Notes: a model not told the origin generated them from the sequence alone. A stretch of DNA of 64,000 nt from Cylindrospermum stagnale PCC 7417 (GCF_000317535.1 NC_019757.1:3426501-3490500); one strand, 5' to 3'. Numbered from the stretch's first letter, positions 37,268 to 47,524 are shown. Numbers and translations: made by a program.

Positions 37268-37522
37268 TTAAAACCCATATAAATCATCGTCAGACTGTAA
37301 AATCTTTCCCAATTTAGGGTTAATTATAGTTGGGTTTTCTTCAATTAGTTTTAGTAAAGCATTATTACAGCGTTTGGCAATTTCTGGAAATCTATTAGCG
37401 TACCATTCAATTGGTGTTACAAGACAAGGTTCACTAATATCAAAGCCGAGTTTTATTAATTCTTCAGTTTCCTGAACTGCAAGATTGAAAATACCTTCAA
37501 AGTCGATAAATTGCTCATACAT
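37268..37522 (-). CDS. hypothetical protein (84 aa)
   Basis: 84 residues, acidic and helical (EQFIDFEGIFNLAVQETEELIKLGFDISEP ... NALLKLIEENPTIINPKLGKIL). No domain recognised. The ATG start and even codon use make a real gene plausible. It is convergent with the reductase gene, with stops 18 bp apart. Confidence 0.5.
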   Translation of the reverse strand: MYEQFIDFEGIFNLAVQETEELIKLGFDISEPCLVTPIEWYANRFPEIAKRCNNALLKLIEENPTIINPKLGKILQSDDDLYGF

Positions 37523-37896
37523 GGCTAAAATTTTGTAGGGTGCGTTAACGAAGTGTAACGCACCAATTTAAGGTTTTGGGATAATTTCACGCACTCATAG
37601 CAAAGGCGCAAAAAATCAAATCTTGCACTACGCACCTTATCCGCCTACGATTGAAATAGCAGGCTAATAGCCTAACTCCACTAAAGTGGACTGAAAAGCA
37701 ATCTTTAGTCTACTTAAGTAGACTTTAGCTATTAGCCTGGGAATTGATTCCCAGGCGGACTACAGTTAGAAGATGTGAGCAAAAGGCTCTTTATGCCTCA
37801 ATGTAGTTCAGTTGACGAAACAATCTATGTAGGTGTTGGGTTTCGCTGTTGCTCAACCCAACTTACTATTACTATCTTTACTAAGAAATCATATTT
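37523..37896. other. repeat-rich intergenic region
   Basis: Holds GGGTGCGTTAACGAAGTGTAACGCACC (37538-37564), a small inverted repeat common in cyanobacterial genomes, and the nested palindromic element at 37641-37758. No gene is supported. Confidence 0.6.
37641..37758. repeat. nested palindromic repeat element (MITE-like)
   Basis: Outer CCGCCT/AGGCGG (37641, 37753). Next GGCTAATAGC/GCTATTAGCC (37662, 37728). Inside are ACTAAAG/CTTTAGT (37680, 37703), the 18-bp palindrome AGTCTACTTAAGTAGACT (37707-37724) and TGGGAAT/ATTCCCA (37738, 37747). The arrangement folds into a multi-branched structure typical of non-autonomous palindromic elements. No transposase is present. Confidence 0.75.
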
Positions 37897-38220
37897 TTAC
37901 CAGGCAGAATTTAGAGTGAACCTGTAATTTTGAGAAGAATTTGATAGTGAAACATCTAACGTATTGTTACTGATATTTAGCTCTAGCTTTTTAAATATAA
38001 TTTTCTTGGAACCATTATATTCTAGGTAGCTTTCTCCTAAGCGTGGGCTATAGATAGTTAAATCGCTGTTGTGAGTTAAAGTCGCATACAAATAAGAGCC
38101 AGACGTGCGGCATAGCTTTACGTTACACCCATTTAAGCTTTCCCACCAAAACCTAATTTTATCCCAATTGTCTTGGTTATTGACAGCTTGGTTGTCAGAA
38201 TACCAACAATAAACAGTCAT
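37897..38220 (-). CDS. hypothetical protein, probable beta-rich domain (107 aa)
   Basis: 107 residues rich in Asn, Ser, Trp and Tyr, with two Cys (CNVKLC). Alternating polar/hydrophobic strands (GSYLYATLTHNSDLTIYS, KIIFKKLELNISNNTLDVSLSNSS) suggest a small beta-sandwich, perhaps carbohydrate-binding. No family recognised and no signal peptide. GAGGTAAT about 8 nt before the ATG supports expression. Confidence 0.55.
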   Translation of the reverse strand: MTVYCWYSDNQAVNNQDNWDKIRFWWESLNGCNVKLCRTSGSYLYATLTHNSDLTIYSPRLGESYLEYNGSKKIIFKKLELNISNNTLDVSLSNSSQNYRFTLNSAW

Positions 38221-38451
38221 GTGTATTACCTCGGTAATGAATTTTCTGTATTCTAGACACTACAACCTCAGTATTGCTGGTAGTGATAACCGATAGATTG
38301 GTTCGTTAAACCGCAATTATACTTAAAAAAATAACCTCATATTTGGGTTGGTAGAATGCGTTAAACTGCGTTAGCACACCAGACAAGTTGTGAGTTATCA
38401 TATTTGTGTTAATTATCATACCCATATTGTTAACGCTGGTTAAAAATTCAA

Positions 38452-39198
38452 ATGTATATGATTTACAGTAATTTGCTTGACAACCTACCAGCTATCACAG
38501 GTTTATTCTTTGCAGGCGTGTGGCTTATTTACAAATCTATGTTAATCGCTTATAAATTAGATATTTTCAAAGAAACTTCGGCTTGGTTTAATCAAAAACC
38601 AATTATTATGCCATCTTTAATATTTATATTATCTCCATTTATTTCTACTTTTACATTTCAGAATTTCTCGAAAAATTCAGATGAGTTTATAAAGGCTTTT
38701 ACTCCAATTACCTGCATTGCAGCTTATATCGCATACCAACAGTACCAAATTAATCGACAGCAGTTAAGGAAAAACTTATCTGATAAGCGGTTACAAATTT
38801 ATGTATCTGCCATGACTTTAGTTGCTTCTGGTAGAAAGGATAGTCCTGAAATAATACAAGAGAAACTAAATGCTTTCGAGATTCACTTATATGAAGCACA
38901 ATTCTTATTTAGTAAAGATGTCAACGAAAAGCTTAAAGAGATTTATGCCAAAAATTATGATCTGATTACGCTAAAAATCAATATTAAAGATGAAGAAAAT
39001 TATGCAGAAGATCAGTCAACAATTGATGGCTGGTACGAGAGTTCTAATAAACAAGAATCAACAAAACGTTTAAAAGATGACATGGCTAAACGTAAAATAA
39101 TTCGAGAATACTTGGCTGATGAAATGCCTAAAATAAAATCTTTATTTGATCCATATATTGACTTATCTAATATTGCTATTGAGCAAGATATAAAATGA
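38452..39198 (+). CDS. membrane protein of unknown function
   Basis: 248 aa, AT-rich. Hydrophobic helices at about 12-34, 50-67 and 80-95 are followed by a charged cytoplasmic part (INRQQLRKNLSDKRLQIYVSAMTLVAS ...). The phrase of a membrane anchor followed by QLR-x-DLxxKRxxIY recurs in small bacterial membrane proteins of unknown role. The C-terminus is highly charged and helical. No SD. It lies 146 bp before the C5 methyltransferase gene on the same strand. Confidence 0.55.
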   Translation: MYMIYSNLLDNLPAITGLFFAGVWLIYKSMLIAYKLDIFKETSAWFNQKPIIMPSLIFILSPFISTFTFQNFSKNSDEFIKAFTPITCIAAYIAYQQYQINRQQLRKNLSDKRLQIYVSAMTLVASGRKDSPEIIQEKLNAFEIHLYEAQFLFSKDVNEKLKEIYAKNYDLITLKINIKDEENYAEDQSTIDGWYESSNKQESTKRLKDDMAKRKIIREYLADEMPKIKSLFDPYIDLSNIAIEQDIK

Positions 39199-39344
39199 AA
39201 AAATATAATATAGCTAATCAAATTCCATTTGAATTAATTTTTTAGTTTGCTTAAATGCCAGCTTGAAAATTTATTAAAAGCCTATAGATTTTTCATATAT
39301 ATTTACAATTATTCTAAATATTGCTGAAATTATTCTACAACTTA

Positions 39345-40472
39345 ATGGCCAATTCACCCTCCATCTTCTCCTTCTTCTCCGGCGCCGGCTTCCTAGATTT
39401 AGGCTTTGAAACCAGCGGTTATAAAATCGCTTACGTTAACGAAATCTTTCCCCCATTCATCGCTGCATATCGCCGTTCACGGGAAATTCTCAACCTTCCA
39501 TCACCTGAATATGGATATCATCACGGGGAAGCAGCAGATGTAACCCAACTAATAGAAGGAACCCACGCACAACACCTGAGTGAATTAGTCAAAGACTGCC
39601 GCAACTCACATAATATAATTGGCTTTATTGGCGGGCCTCCTTGTCCTGATTTCTCTATTGGGGGTAAAAACAGAGGACATTTAGGAGATAATGGTAAACT
39701 TTCCGCCGCTTATGTCGAATTAATTTGTCATCATCAACCAGATTTCTTTTTATTTGAAAATGTCAAAGGTTTGTGGAAAACAACAAAACACCGTTTATTT
39801 TTTGAATCTTTAAAAATCCAATTACAGCAATCAGGTTATATATTAACAGAACGATTAATTAATGCTATTGAGTACGGTGTACCCCAAGATAGAGACAGAA
39901 TTATTTTGATAGGTTTTAGAAATAATTTCCTCAAGGATATGGAAATAAATCCTGAAGCGATATTTCCTTGGGAGAAATATATTTTATATCCTCAAAAACA
40001 AGTCTTCGCTTACCCTTGGTGCAAAAGCGAACCATTTAAAATAGATTCTCTAATTCCTTGTCCTGATAATCTTCCTGAAAAATTAACTGTTGAATACTGG
40101 TTTAGGAAAAATAAAGTACTGAATCATCCCAATTCTAAACATTATTTTCAACCAAGAGCAGGTATTATAAAATTTGCTGCTGTTGATGAAGGAGATGTTT
40201 CTAAAAAGTCTTTTAAACGTCTACACCGATGGCGTTATTCTCCTACAGCTTGCTATGGAAATAATGAAGTACATTTGCATCCTTACAAAATCCGGCGAAT
40301 TTCTGTAGCGGAAGCTTTAGCAATACAATCTCTACCTGCAAATTTTATTCTTCCAGAGAATATGTCTCTCACCAATATGTTTAAAACTGTTGGTAATGGC
40401 GTGCCATACTTAGCAGCCAAGGCGTTGGCTCAAACTATTCTTGACTTCTTACAAATTGGGTTACAAATCTAG
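39345..40472 (+). CDS. C5-cytosine DNA methyltransferase, solitary
   Basis: 375 aa from the ATG (the frame extends to a TTG at 39321). Motif I FSGAGFLDLGFE (11-22) binds AdoMet. Catalytic C100 is in motif IV GGPPCPDFS. Motif VI is ENV (138-140), motif VIII-like QDRDRIILIGFR, and motif X is near the C-terminus (MFKTVGNGVPYLAAKAL). The target-recognition part lies between about 215 and 330. No restriction enzyme gene is adjacent, so it looks solitary; specificity is unknown. Confidence 0.9.
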   Translation: MANSPSIFSFFSGAGFLDLGFETSGYKIAYVNEIFPPFIAAYRRSREILNLPSPEYGYHHGEAADVTQLIEGTHAQHLSELVKDCRNSHNIIGFIGGPPCPDFSIGGKNRGHLGDNGKLSAAYVELICHHQPDFFLFENVKGLWKTTKHRLFFESLKIQLQQSGYILTERLINAIEYGVPQDRDRIILIGFRNNFLKDMEINPEAIFPWEKYILYPQKQVFAYPWCKSEPFKIDSLIPCPDNLPEKLTVEYWFRKNKVLNHPNSKHYFQPRAGIIKFAAVDEGDVSKKSFKRLHRWRYSPTACYGNNEVHLHPYKIRRISVAEALAIQSLPANFILPENMSLTNMFKTVGNGVPYLAAKALAQTILDFLQIGLQI

Positions 40473-40781
40473 ATAAAAGCTCGTAGTAAGGACTTTAGTC
40501 CTTAAAATGCTTGGGTTAAGCAATAAATCGCTGACTACGAACAAAATTTTCGTTTTTATTAAGAAAGATTACAACTTCAGTTAATACCAGTAACATAATA
40601 TTTACCTGCTGTCAACTCAAATACCTACAATAATTTGGTGACACATGGAAAGCCGGCATATCAGACCGATGGAGAAGGCGGTTTTCAGGATAAACTCGTA
40701 TATAAATATGGTTTAATCTATATATAAGAAATGTCTTAATTTTTTATAAAGTTTAATAATCTAACACTGGCAGAACAAACG
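40473..40781. other. intergenic region upstream of deoC
   Basis: Contains the hairpin repeat at 40481-40541 and AT-rich sequence before deoC. No gene or RNA recognised. Confidence 0.4.
40481..40541. repeat. dispersed repeat bounded by TCGTAGT/ACTACGA
   Basis: TCGTAGT (40481) and ACTACGA (40534) flank AAGGACTTTAGTCCTT, a perfect hairpin at 40488-40503. It shares its ACTACGAAC end with the element at 22332-22372. Confidence 0.55.
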
Positions 40782-41462
40782 ATGGCAGCAGACTATCCCA
40801 ACATTGATATTGCGCCATTTATCGATCACTCTCTCCTGTTGCCTACGGCTACCCCAGAGCAGGTGGTACAATGGTGTGAAGAAGCAGACAGATATAATTT
40901 TGCAACGGTTTGCTTGAACCCCGTCTATGTGAGGCAAGCAGTTGAACTCCTCCACAATAAAAACCCGAAAGTCTGTACTGTGATTGGCTTTCCTAATGGG
41001 GCGACGACTTCAGCAGTCAAGTTTTATGAGGCTCAGGAAGCGTTAGAAAATGGCGCTGATGAGTTGGATGTGGTCATTAACTTAGGCTGGTTGAAGGCTG
41101 GAAAAATTGAGGAAGTACACCAGGAAATCGCTACAATTTGTGAAGTGGCTGGACAATGCGTCAAGGTAATTTTAGAAACCAACCTGCTGACGGATGCGGA
41201 GAAAAAAATAGCTGCGGAAATAGCTATGGAGGCGGGAGCAGCATTCTTAAAAACCAGTACTGGTTGGAATGGCGGGGCGACGGTGGCCGATGTGCAGATG
41301 TTGAAGGAAATAGCGCGGGAAAGGGTGGGAATTAAAGCATCAGGCGGTATTCGCACCCACAATCAAGCTTTGGACTTGATATTAGCCGGTGCTACTAGAT
41401 TAGGCACATCTCGCGGCGTTGATTTGCTCCGCCAGCGCGAAAATGTAGAAAAGAGCGAGTAG
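40782..41462 (+). CDS. deoC: deoxyribose-phosphate aldolase
   Basis: A 226-aa TIM-barrel class I aldolase. The Schiff-base lysine lies in [10 protein letters not shown] and the partner lysine in [26 protein letters not shown] and [17 protein letters not shown] are family blocks. It interconverts deoxyribose-5-phosphate with glyceraldehyde-3-phosphate and acetaldehyde in nucleoside salvage. It is followed by a repeat tract and recO. Confidence 0.95.
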   Translation: MAADYPNIDIAPFIDHSLLLPTATPEQVVQWCEEADRYNFATVCLNPVYVRQAVELLHNKNPKVCTVIGFPNGATTSAVKFYEAQEALENGADELDVVINLGWLKAGKIEEVHQEIATICEVAGQCVKVILETNLLTDAEKKIAAEIAMEAGAAFLKTSTGWNGGATVADVQMLKEIARERVGIKASGGIRTHNQALDLILAGATRLGTSRGVDLLRQRENVEKSE

Positions 41463-41502
41463 TCATCTGTTTTTTGTGCCTTGTCATTTGTCCTTGTCCT
41501 GA

Positions 41503-41567
41503 TCAAATGACTAATGACCAATGACTAATGACCAATGACTAATGACCAATGGCTAATAACTAATGAG
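41503..41567 (+). repeat. STRR heptamer tract running into the recO start
   Basis: Alternating ATGACTA and ATGACCA units, at least seven copies. The recO ATG (41563) is the last unit of the tract. Confidence 0.85.
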
Positions 41568-42471
41568 TAGAACCTACAAAGCAACTGGCATTAATCTCAA
41601 AACCCAGGCGCTGGGAGAAGCGGATCGAATAGTAACAATTTTGACTCAGGAATTCGGTCTAATTCGAGTAGTTGCTCCTGGGGCACGCAAGCACAACTCT
41701 AGCCTGGGTGGCAGGAGTGGGATGTTTGTGGTAAATGAATTACTGATTGCTCAGGGGCGATCGCTCGATAGAATTACTCAAGCACAAACTATAAAAACTT
41801 ATCCAGGTCTGACTAAAGATTTGGGCAAACTCGCTGCTAGCCAATATTTAGCAGAAATAGTGTTGTTTCAGGCTTTAAGCGAACAACCCCAAGAAGAACT
41901 TTATGAATTATTCAATGAACATCTCCAGCGGATAGAAGCATTACCCAGAAACGAGCCAGCATCTGTGGTGGCACATCTGGCTCATGGGGTGTTTCACCTT
42001 TTAGCTTTATCAGGACTGACGCCTCAGGTGCAAGTCTGTTGCCTAACTCAACGTCTTCTAATTCCAGACTTTACCAACCCCAACTGGCAGGTAGGATTTA
42101 GCGTTCCTACGGGGGGAACAGTTTGCTTAGAGGCTTGGGAAGGCTTGCGAAGAGAGGGGGAAAGGGGGAGACAAACAAATTCTTCCCCATCACCCGATCC
42201 CTCAAAACCTGGCTCTCAAACAATTGTCCAAACAATTGTCCACCACCAAGACCTACCAGTGATTTCTCGCCGCCTGAGTGCTACAGAACTGGTTATGCTT
42301 CAGCATTTGTCGCAACCAGAGATAATGCAAATAGATGCAGCCACAAATTATGGCTGGTTATCTGTTGAGCAAATTTTGCGCCAGTATGCTCAGTATCATT
42401 TTGGTCGCCCGATTCGCTCTGCCACCTTGATTGATTCTTATTTTGCCCCCAACCATCATGCAATCGTCTGA
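41563..42471 (+). CDS. recO: DNA repair protein RecO
   Basis: A 302-aa protein with N-terminal OB fold ([39 protein letters not shown]), then helical domain. It loads RecA on SSB-coated DNA with RecR. A Ser/Pro-rich insertion around residues 200-225 ([19 protein letters not shown]) interrupts the C-terminal domain. The zinc-finger cysteines of many RecO proteins are largely missing. The start codon sits in an STRR tract with no SD. The end overlaps the next gene by 14 bp. Confidence 0.9.
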   Translation: MSRTYKATGINLKTQALGEADRIVTILTQEFGLIRVVAPGARKHNSSLGGRSGMFVVNELLIAQGRSLDRITQAQTIKTYPGLTKDLGKLAASQYLAEIVLFQALSEQPQEELYELFNEHLQRIEALPRNEPASVVAHLAHGVFHLLALSGLTPQVQVCCLTQRLLIPDFTNPNWQVGFSVPTGGTVCLEAWEGLRREGERGRQTNSSPSPDPSKPGSQTIVQTIVHHQDLPVISRRLSATELVMLQHLSQPEIMQIDAATNYGWLSVEQILRQYAQYHFGRPIRSATLIDSYFAPNHHAIV

Positions 42472-44107
42472 TTTGGATAAGAAAATCCTGCCTTTGTCAC
42501 CCAGCCACACCAAAAAACTTGAGGGGGCATCTGATCCTACAGTACCTAATTACCTGAGTGCTGTTCCCACCATATCCAGTCAAATCAATAGCCAAGAAAT
42601 GTCCCCAAAAGACGTTTCCCCAAAGGCTCAAAATTGGATATCGGAAATACCATCAACCGATGTTAATCAGCAATCAGAAAAAACATCAGATGCTCAATCA
42701 ACTATTGCCCAAAGCAATGGCAAAGGTGATGCCTCTGGGGAGAATTTACAAGTAGCGACTGACATAGAAAAAGAATCTACTCAATTAAATGGGTCTGGTT
42801 CAGGTGGGGATACAGTATCAGGTAATGTCAAACCGCAAGGGTTTTGGCCAGTATTGAAAAACCCTAATTTCCTAGCTCTTTGGGGTGGTCAAGTTTTTTG
42901 TCAACTAGCTGATAAAGTGTATCTGGTGCTAATGATTGCTTTGATTAACAGCCAGTTTCAGGCGAGCGATCAGAGCATTAGTGGTTGGGTGTCGGCTTTG
43001 ATGATGGCTTTTACTATTCCAGCGGTGTTATTTGGTTCTGTCGCTGGTGTGTTTGTAGATCGCTGGTCAAAAAAAGTTGTGCTGGTGGCAACAAATGCTT
43101 GGCGCGGTATCCTGGTTTTGGCAATTCCTCTGCTGCTGTGGTTAACCCATGATTGGAAACCTGTGGGAGTTTTGCCAGTGGGTTTTCTGATCATTTTGGG
43201 TGTGACTTTTTTGGTTTCCACGCTGACGCAGTTTTTTGCACCGGCAGAACAGGCGGCTATTCCCTTGGTGGTGGAAGAACAGCATTTACTCTCGGCTAAT
43301 TCCCTGTATACGACTACGATGATGGCGTCGGTGATTGTCGGGTTTGCTGTTGGGGAACCTCTATTAGCGATCGCCGATGGACTTTGGTTTAAGCTTGGTG
43401 GTCGTGGTGGACTGGGTAAAGAAATTTTGGTGGGAGGCAGTTACGCGATCGCTGGGCTAATTTTATTTCTGCTAGCAACTAACGAAAAACCTCACCCTCC
43501 CGAAACCGAATTTCCCCACGTTTTCGCAGACCTGCGGGATGGTTTGCGATACCTCAAAGCTAATTATCGTGTCCGCAATGCTTTATTGCAACTGGTCATC
43601 TTATTTTCTGTTTTTGCCGCTTTAACTGTTCTCGCCGTTCGCATGGCAGAAATTATTCCTAACATGAAAGCCTCCCAATTCGGCTTTTTACTAGCATCTG
43701 GTGGCGTTGGAATCGCGGCTGGGGCTACAATTCTTGGTCAATTTGGTCAACGCTTCTCCTATCAGCAGCTAAGTCTGTGGGGTTGTTTAGGCATGGCAGT
43801 TTCCCTGATTGGTTTGTCGGTATTCACCACCCAGCTATGGATTATCCTGCTATTGCTGGCACTTTTGGGTGTCTTTGGGGCCTTAGTTGGTATCCCGATG
43901 CAAACTGCAATTCAAACAGAAACACCACCAGAAATGCGTGGCAAAGTATTTGGACTGCAAAACAATGTGATTAACATCGCCCTCACCTTACCTTTGGCGT
44001 TAGCAGGTGTGGCAGAAACCTTTATCGGATTGCAGGCGGTTTTTTTGGCACTAGCTGCGATCGTCTTCTCAGGAGGTATATTAACCTGGTATAACTCCCG
44101 TGATTAG
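42458..44107 (+). CDS. MFS transporter (MFS_3/EntS-like)
   Basis: 549 aa from the ATG inside the end of recO. The first 125 residues are a hydrophilic, Ser/Gln-rich, probably disordered extension. From about residue 130 ([19 protein letters not shown]) a 12-helix major facilitator follows, with [20 protein letters not shown] as motif A. Relatives export small molecules such as siderophores or drugs; the substrate is unknown. The 14-bp overlap with recO suggests co-expression. Confidence 0.85.
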   Translation: MQSSDLDKKILPLSPSHTKKLEGASDPTVPNYLSAVPTISSQINSQEMSPKDVSPKAQNWISEIPSTDVNQQSEKTSDAQSTIAQSNGKGDASGENLQVATDIEKESTQLNGSGSGGDTVSGNVKPQGFWPVLKNPNFLALWGGQVFCQLADKVYLVLMIALINSQFQASDQSISGWVSALMMAFTIPAVLFGSVAGVFVDRWSKKVVLVATNAWRGILVLAIPLLLWLTHDWKPVGVLPVGFLIILGVTFLVSTLTQFFAPAEQAAIPLVVEEQHLLSANSLYTTTMMASVIVGFAVGEPLLAIADGLWFKLGGRGGLGKEILVGGSYAIAGLILFLLATNEKPHPPETEFPHVFADLRDGLRYLKANYRVRNALLQLVILFSVFAALTVLAVRMAEIIPNMKASQFGFLLASGGVGIAAGATILGQFGQRFSYQQLSLWGCLGMAVSLIGLSVFTTQLWIILLLLALLGVFGALVGIPMQTAIQTETPPEMRGKVFGLQNNVINIALTLPLALAGVAETFIGLQAVFLALAAIVFSGGILTWYNSRD

Positions 44108-44457
44108 TTATCAGGTAGGAGTCATTATTCATCCCCTTGACATAAACACTAATTTACTGAAAGCATTTGTTTTCGTGCTAAACTTAGGTCAGCAAAAAAT
44201 TATCAGATACTTGCTGAAGATCAACCAGACCATTAGCCAAAATAAGTTGTTATCAACTTAAAAAATTAACAACTTATAACTAGATTTAATCATGCCATGA
44301 ATCCACTGGTTAAAACAGCTTATAGTTAGGCTTTTTAGCGAAAATCAGGTGGAATTTCATGTTAAATAAAAATTCAGTAAGTATACCGGGATAAGAAAAC
44401 AGCAAAGTAAACAGTACTGGTATTTCAAACCCGCTTTTATTTATAGCTAATCAAAGA
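44108..44457. other. intergenic region, nothing recognised
   Basis: AT-rich sequence between the MFS and glycosyltransferase genes. No ORF, RNA gene or clear promoter pair was identified. Confidence 0.4.
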
Positions 44458-45606
44458 ATGCGTATAGCCTGGATTGGAAAAAAATCACCCTTTTGTGGCA
44501 ATGTCACCTACAGTCGAGAAATTACAAATGCTTTGCTAGACCGGGGACATCAAGTTAGCTTTCTTCACTTTGCCCAAGAAGAATCTCAACCCAACAACTG
44601 GCCAAATTGCCAAGAAGTTTCCTTACCCTTCATTTATAAGTCCCAGGTTTACACAATTCCCACTTTTAAAGCGACTAAAGTCTTAACCGATTCCCTGCGG
44701 CAAATCAAGCCAGATATCGTCCATGCTTCCTTAACCTTATCTCCGCTTGACTTTGTTCTCCCAGAAATTTGTGAGGAATTAAATCTGCCTCTAATTGCGA
44801 CTTTCCACACACCGTTTGCTGGCAAGGGAGCAAAGCTGATATCCGGAACACAATTTTTGGCTTATCAACTTTACGCTCCTTTTTTGGGTAACTACGATCG
44901 CGTAATTGTATTTTCCCAAATTCAGCGGGAATTATTGGCACGTCTGGGTGTGGGCGAAGAAAAGATAGCCGTCATTCCCAACGGTGTCGATACCACCAAA
45001 TATTCTCCTGGTACTTCCAAAATCAAAGCGGAATTTGCCGCTGATCGCTTGTTTGTCTACCAAGGTCGCATCGCCCCAGAGAAAAACGTAGAATCCCTTC
45101 TGCGTGCTTGGAAGCAGTCAGATATGGGAGTTAATAGCAAGTTGCTAATAGTAGGCGATGGCTCTTTGAAGTCCTCTTTAGAGCCGTTTTATGGTTCAGA
45201 ATCCGGCATTATCTGGCTAGGGTTTGTAGCGGATGAAGAGCGACGCATCGAAATTTTACGGGGAGCAGATGTATTTATTTTGCCTTCTTTAGTTGAGGGG
45301 CTTTCTTTATCTTTATTAGAGGCAATGTCCTGTGGACTAGCTTGTTTAGCAACAGATGTGGGTGCAGATGGCGAAGTATTAGAAAAGGGTGCAGGTGTGA
45401 TTGTGAACACTAAAACAGTGCGATCGCAATTAAGAACGCTTTTGCCACTGTTCCAAGACCATCCAGAGTTAACAACTCTACTAGGGCAAAAAGCCAGAAA
45501 ACGGGTGTTAGAACGCTATACCCTCAGCGATAACATCACTCATTTAGTAGAACTTTATACCAAAATTTTATCTCAGCGACCTGTACCGCTAAGTCGGGGA
45601 GCTTAG
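44458..45606 (+). CDS. glycosyltransferase family 4 protein
   Basis: A 382-aa GT-B enzyme. The N-terminal acceptor domain begins MRIAWIGKKSPFCGNVTYSRE. The C-terminal nucleotide-sugar domain has YQGRIAPEKNVESLLRAW, LLIVGDGSLK and the E-x7-E motif in LVEGLSLSLLEAMSCG. It should transfer a sugar with retention of configuration to a lipid or polysaccharide acceptor. It does not show the SqdX N-terminal pattern, so a sulfolipid role is not supported. Monocistronic. Confidence 0.88.
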   Translation: MRIAWIGKKSPFCGNVTYSREITNALLDRGHQVSFLHFAQEESQPNNWPNCQEVSLPFIYKSQVYTIPTFKATKVLTDSLRQIKPDIVHASLTLSPLDFVLPEICEELNLPLIATFHTPFAGKGAKLISGTQFLAYQLYAPFLGNYDRVIVFSQIQRELLARLGVGEEKIAVIPNGVDTTKYSPGTSKIKAEFAADRLFVYQGRIAPEKNVESLLRAWKQSDMGVNSKLLIVGDGSLKSSLEPFYGSESGIIWLGFVADEERRIEILRGADVFILPSLVEGLSLSLLEAMSCGLACLATDVGADGEVLEKGAGVIVNTKTVRSQLRTLLPLFQDHPELTTLLGQKARKRVLERYTLSDNITHLVELYTKILSQRPVPLSRGA

Positions 45607-46555
45607 TTTATTTTGTAAATTACACCTTTAACAGCAGACTACAAATTGTCTCAATATCTGCCACTAAAGCGTCTCTAGCAAATAAATTTAAGTGTGCGAG
45701 ATATTTATGTGGTTAATTCATGCACCCACAGTAGGCGATTGCCATTGATAGGTATTGTTGACAATACTTGACCTATCTTTGCTGTACTGCGAAACCCTCA
45801 CCTTCCTTACTCCAAGTACTTTAGACCCTTTGTCACTCCTTCAGATTTGTGTTTTTTTTGGTTTGGTGACAGAGAAAATTACTCCTCATCCACCCTGGTT
45901 GTGTCGCAATTGGCTAATAAGAGGGAGTAGGAAACAAGTTTTGCTGATATATATCCCCAGTTATTTAAATAGCTTAGGAATTACGCACTTTACAGATTAA
46001 CCATCATCTGAATTAACTAAATTCTGTTGTTTTAGGCTTCTGATGACTGCCTTCAGAATAGGTAGCGCAGGCGCATATCCCTGAGATACGGAAAGCTTCG
46101 CGCTCAGTGGTATATTGCTTGCTAGTAGTGAAAAAATGAAACTTTCTTGCATGAAAATTTATACTCCACATTTGAGGATTTCTGTCAATTAGTGATTTCA
46201 ATAACTTTACAAAAATTAAAACTATTGTTACAGTTCTTTACATTAAAGCTAAACCTTTGATGATGAAATTGCATAACTAAGTGCAGTTTCGTAATTGACG
46301 ACCGAAGGTGAACCAACACCTTTGCTATTGAACTAAAAATTTACCTGCAAGACAGTCTTTAGACTAGCTTCGGTTTCTATGTAAAAAACTTAGTTGCCGC
46401 AAGTCCTTTTGGGTTGGTTTAAGCTCACTTTTAGCAATGTAAACCTTGAATTGACGAGAGTTGATGGGGTTTTTACCAGAAAAGTCTCAGCTTTAAGGTT
46501 CTGCGTCGGAATTTTGAAAGCAGCTAATTAACAAACAATATTGGAGATTCAGATC
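45607..46555. other. long region upstream of ocp, no supported gene
   Basis: About 950 bp. An 81-aa plus-strand frame (45755-46000) and a 62-aa minus frame have poor composition and no SD and are rejected. The region probably holds the light-regulated ocp promoter, but I found no clear hexamer pair. Confidence 0.4.
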
Positions 46556-47524
46556 ATGGCTTTAACTATCCAGTCTGCTCAAAGTATTTTTTCTAACACT
46601 CAAGTTCCTAGCCCGATTCCCGCAACTATCGCATTGTTCGATCAACTTAACGTTGATGATCAACTGGCATATCTCTGGTATGCCTACACAGAAATGGGTA
46701 AGACAATTACGCCCGCAGCACCTGGATCTGCACGCCTGCAACTAGCGGAAGGTTTGCTAACCCAAATTAAGCTGATGTCTCCTGAAGAGCAAACCAAAGT
46801 GATGCGGGATCTTGCCAACCGTGCTGATACTCCCATCAGCCGTTCTTATGGATTCTTCAGTGTCAATACCAAACTGGCTTTCTGGTTTGAGTTAGGAGAG
46901 TTGATGAAAAAGGGACTTGTAGCTCCCATTCCCAGTGGTTATCAAATGTCTCCTGGTGTGCAATTTGTGCTAGAAGCAACCAAGAAGCTAGATCCAGGTC
47001 AACAAATCACAGTATTGCGGAATACCGTAGTAGACATGGGATTTGATACTTCTGATCTGGGTCCAAGTAGTTATCCAAAAGCAGTTGCAGAACCGGCTTT
47101 CCAACGTACAACTCCAACTATTTCCTCGGTCAAGATTGAAGGTGTCACAGAGCCTGCTGTATTGGGCTACATTGAAGCCATGAACGCAGATAACTTTGAT
47201 GCGGCTATTGCTTTATTCACTGCTGACGGTGCGCTGCAACCACCATTCCAGAAGCCGATTGTTGGTCGGGAAGCGATCGCAAAATATATGCGTGAAGAAG
47301 CCCAAGGACTGAACATGATGCCACAAATGGGTATCTGCGACGTTCAACCAGATGGCTCTAAGCAGCTAAAAGTTACAGGTGTAGTCCAAACTCCTTGGTT
47401 TGGTGTTACTGTAGGCATGAATATTTCTTGGCGCTTTTTAATCAATCCCGAAGGAAAAATCTTCTTCGTAGCGATTGATATGCTTGCATCTCCCCAAGAA
47501 CTCATGAACCTGCGTCGCGTGTAA
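46556..47524 (+). CDS. ocp: orange carotenoid protein
   Basis: A 322-aa full-length OCP: N-terminal all-helical carotenoid domain (about 20-160), linker, C-terminal NTF2-like domain (about 195-318). Residues known from Synechocystis OCP are present: W41, Y44, N104, W110 and R155, and, shifted by four, Y205 and W292 (carotenoid keto group) and E248 (salt-bridge partner of R155). It senses blue light through a ketocarotenoid and quenches phycobilisomes. GGAG nine bases before the ATG at 46556 sets the start over 46541. No FRP gene is adjacent; the OCP subclass is not decided. Confidence 0.96.
   Translation: MALTIQSAQSIFSNTQVPSPIPATIALFDQLNVDDQLAYLWYAYTEMGKTITPAAPGSARLQLAEGLLTQIKLMSPEEQTKVMRDLANRADTPISRSYGFFSVNTKLAFWFELGELMKKGLVAPIPSGYQMSPGVQFVLEATKKLDPGQQITVLRNTVVDMGFDTSDLGPSSYPKAVAEPAFQRTTPTISSVKIEGVTEPAVLGYIEAMNADNFDAAIALFTADGALQPPFQKPIVGREAIAKYMREEAQGLNMMPQMGICDVQPDGSKQLKVTGVVQTPWFGVTVGMNISWRFLINPEGKIFFVAIDMLASPQELMNLRRV

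Noticed and set aside
41503-41567. Possible CRISPR-like repeat array
   Set aside because: Units are 7 bp and contiguous with no spacers; this is an STRR tract.
44458-45606. Sulfoquinovosyltransferase SqdX
   Set aside because: The N-terminus lacks the SqdX pattern and no sqdB is adjacent; only a general GT4 call is supported.
45755-46201. Frames of 81 aa (plus) and 62 aa (minus) upstream of ocp
   Set aside because: Composition unlike a protein, no ribosome-binding site and no recognisable motif; the region is more likely regulatory.
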